From the NCBI GenBank assembly GCA_003164035.1, contig PLRS01000123.1, positions 1-43,550 on the forward strand: a stretch of 43,550 nucleotides of DNA. Reading direction: 5' to 3'. Positions 43,471 through 43,550 of this stretch are shown in pieces. A program made the translations under genes and the position numbers. The DNA comes from Bryobacterales bacterium (GTDB lineage Bacteria; Acidobacteriota; Terriglobia; Bryobacterales; Bryobacteraceae). The notes beneath the pieces were generated by a model. That model saw only the letters and a program-made list of their open reading frames with translations. It made no database searches and was not told the origin of the DNA. How positions within the stretch are numbered: the first letter of the stretch is position 1; each line of letters opens with the position of its first letter.

Positions 43471-43550
43471 GTGGACTCCCTAGAGCAGTGTAGCGTGGAT
43501 GCTGCCAGGGGTGAGGAGAATAGGGATGGGGCAGGCTCCCAGCCCGCGTC

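Overview
The window looks like a chromosomal segment of a high-GC Gram-negative bacterium, most probably an acidobacterium of the Solibacter/Bryobacterales lineage. Three things point there: a large ADOP-type MacB/FtsX permease at the left edge, an SBBP-repeat secreted protein whose C-terminal domain reads like the family first defined in Solibacter (TIGR03437), and numerous small intergenic palindromic elements. A TolC/RND/HlyD efflux system, a Tat-exported superoxide dismutase and lipopolysaccharide-type sugar enzymes fit a double-membrane cell. No rRNA, tRNA, CRISPR array, phage or transposase gene was recognised.

Layout. 1-9 kb: truncated ADOP permease (minus strand), divergent secreted GH38 alpha-mannosidase, GmhA-type isomerase, an ICMT-like membrane methyltransferase, an HDOD signalling protein, then a convergent glutathione peroxidase / exported superoxide dismutase pair whose stop codons overlap. 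9-12.3 kb: a HisKA-only mini-protein, a three-helix membrane protein, an antitoxin-like remnant and the SBBP/TIGR03437 protein. 12.3-21.3 kb: a surface-glycan locus with rfbA-rfbC-rfbB (no rfbD in view), three GT4-type glycosyltransferases, a DUF3108 protein and a glycosyltransferase-methyltransferase fusion. 22-24.2 kb: copZ-copA copper export, translationally coupled. 24.2-26 kb: two small coiled-coil proteins and a DUF29 protein, each behind a hairpin-rich leader, then a secreted single-span protein. 26.2-29.5 kb: a MauE/DoxX-thioredoxin fusion coupled to a divergent acetate-kinase-like enzyme, and an MDR oxidoreductase. 29.8-36.4 kb: a complete RND-MFP-OMF tripartite efflux operon. 36.4-39 kb: a small antitoxin-like protein, a VOC protein, a Cys-containing orphan and a LysE exporter. 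39.3-43.5 kb (minus strand): a GalU-like nucleotidyltransferase coupled to a 1105-residue fusion of a GHMP-type sugar kinase and a UDPGP-type pyrophosphorylase.

The most unusual content is of two kinds. First, the kinase-pyrophosphorylase fusion and its GalU-like partner, both with altered glycine-rich nucleotide-binding loops, look like a two-gene system for making an activated sugar. Second, the intergenic spaces carry several families of roughly 90-120 bp palindromic elements. Three of the families share no sequence but the same plan: ends GTGG...CCAC, with nested hairpins in each half. Five elements of one family sit directly in front of genes.

Limits: all assignments come from reading motifs by eye. 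No database search, folding program or alignment was run, so family names for divergent proteins and all RNA structures are proposals.
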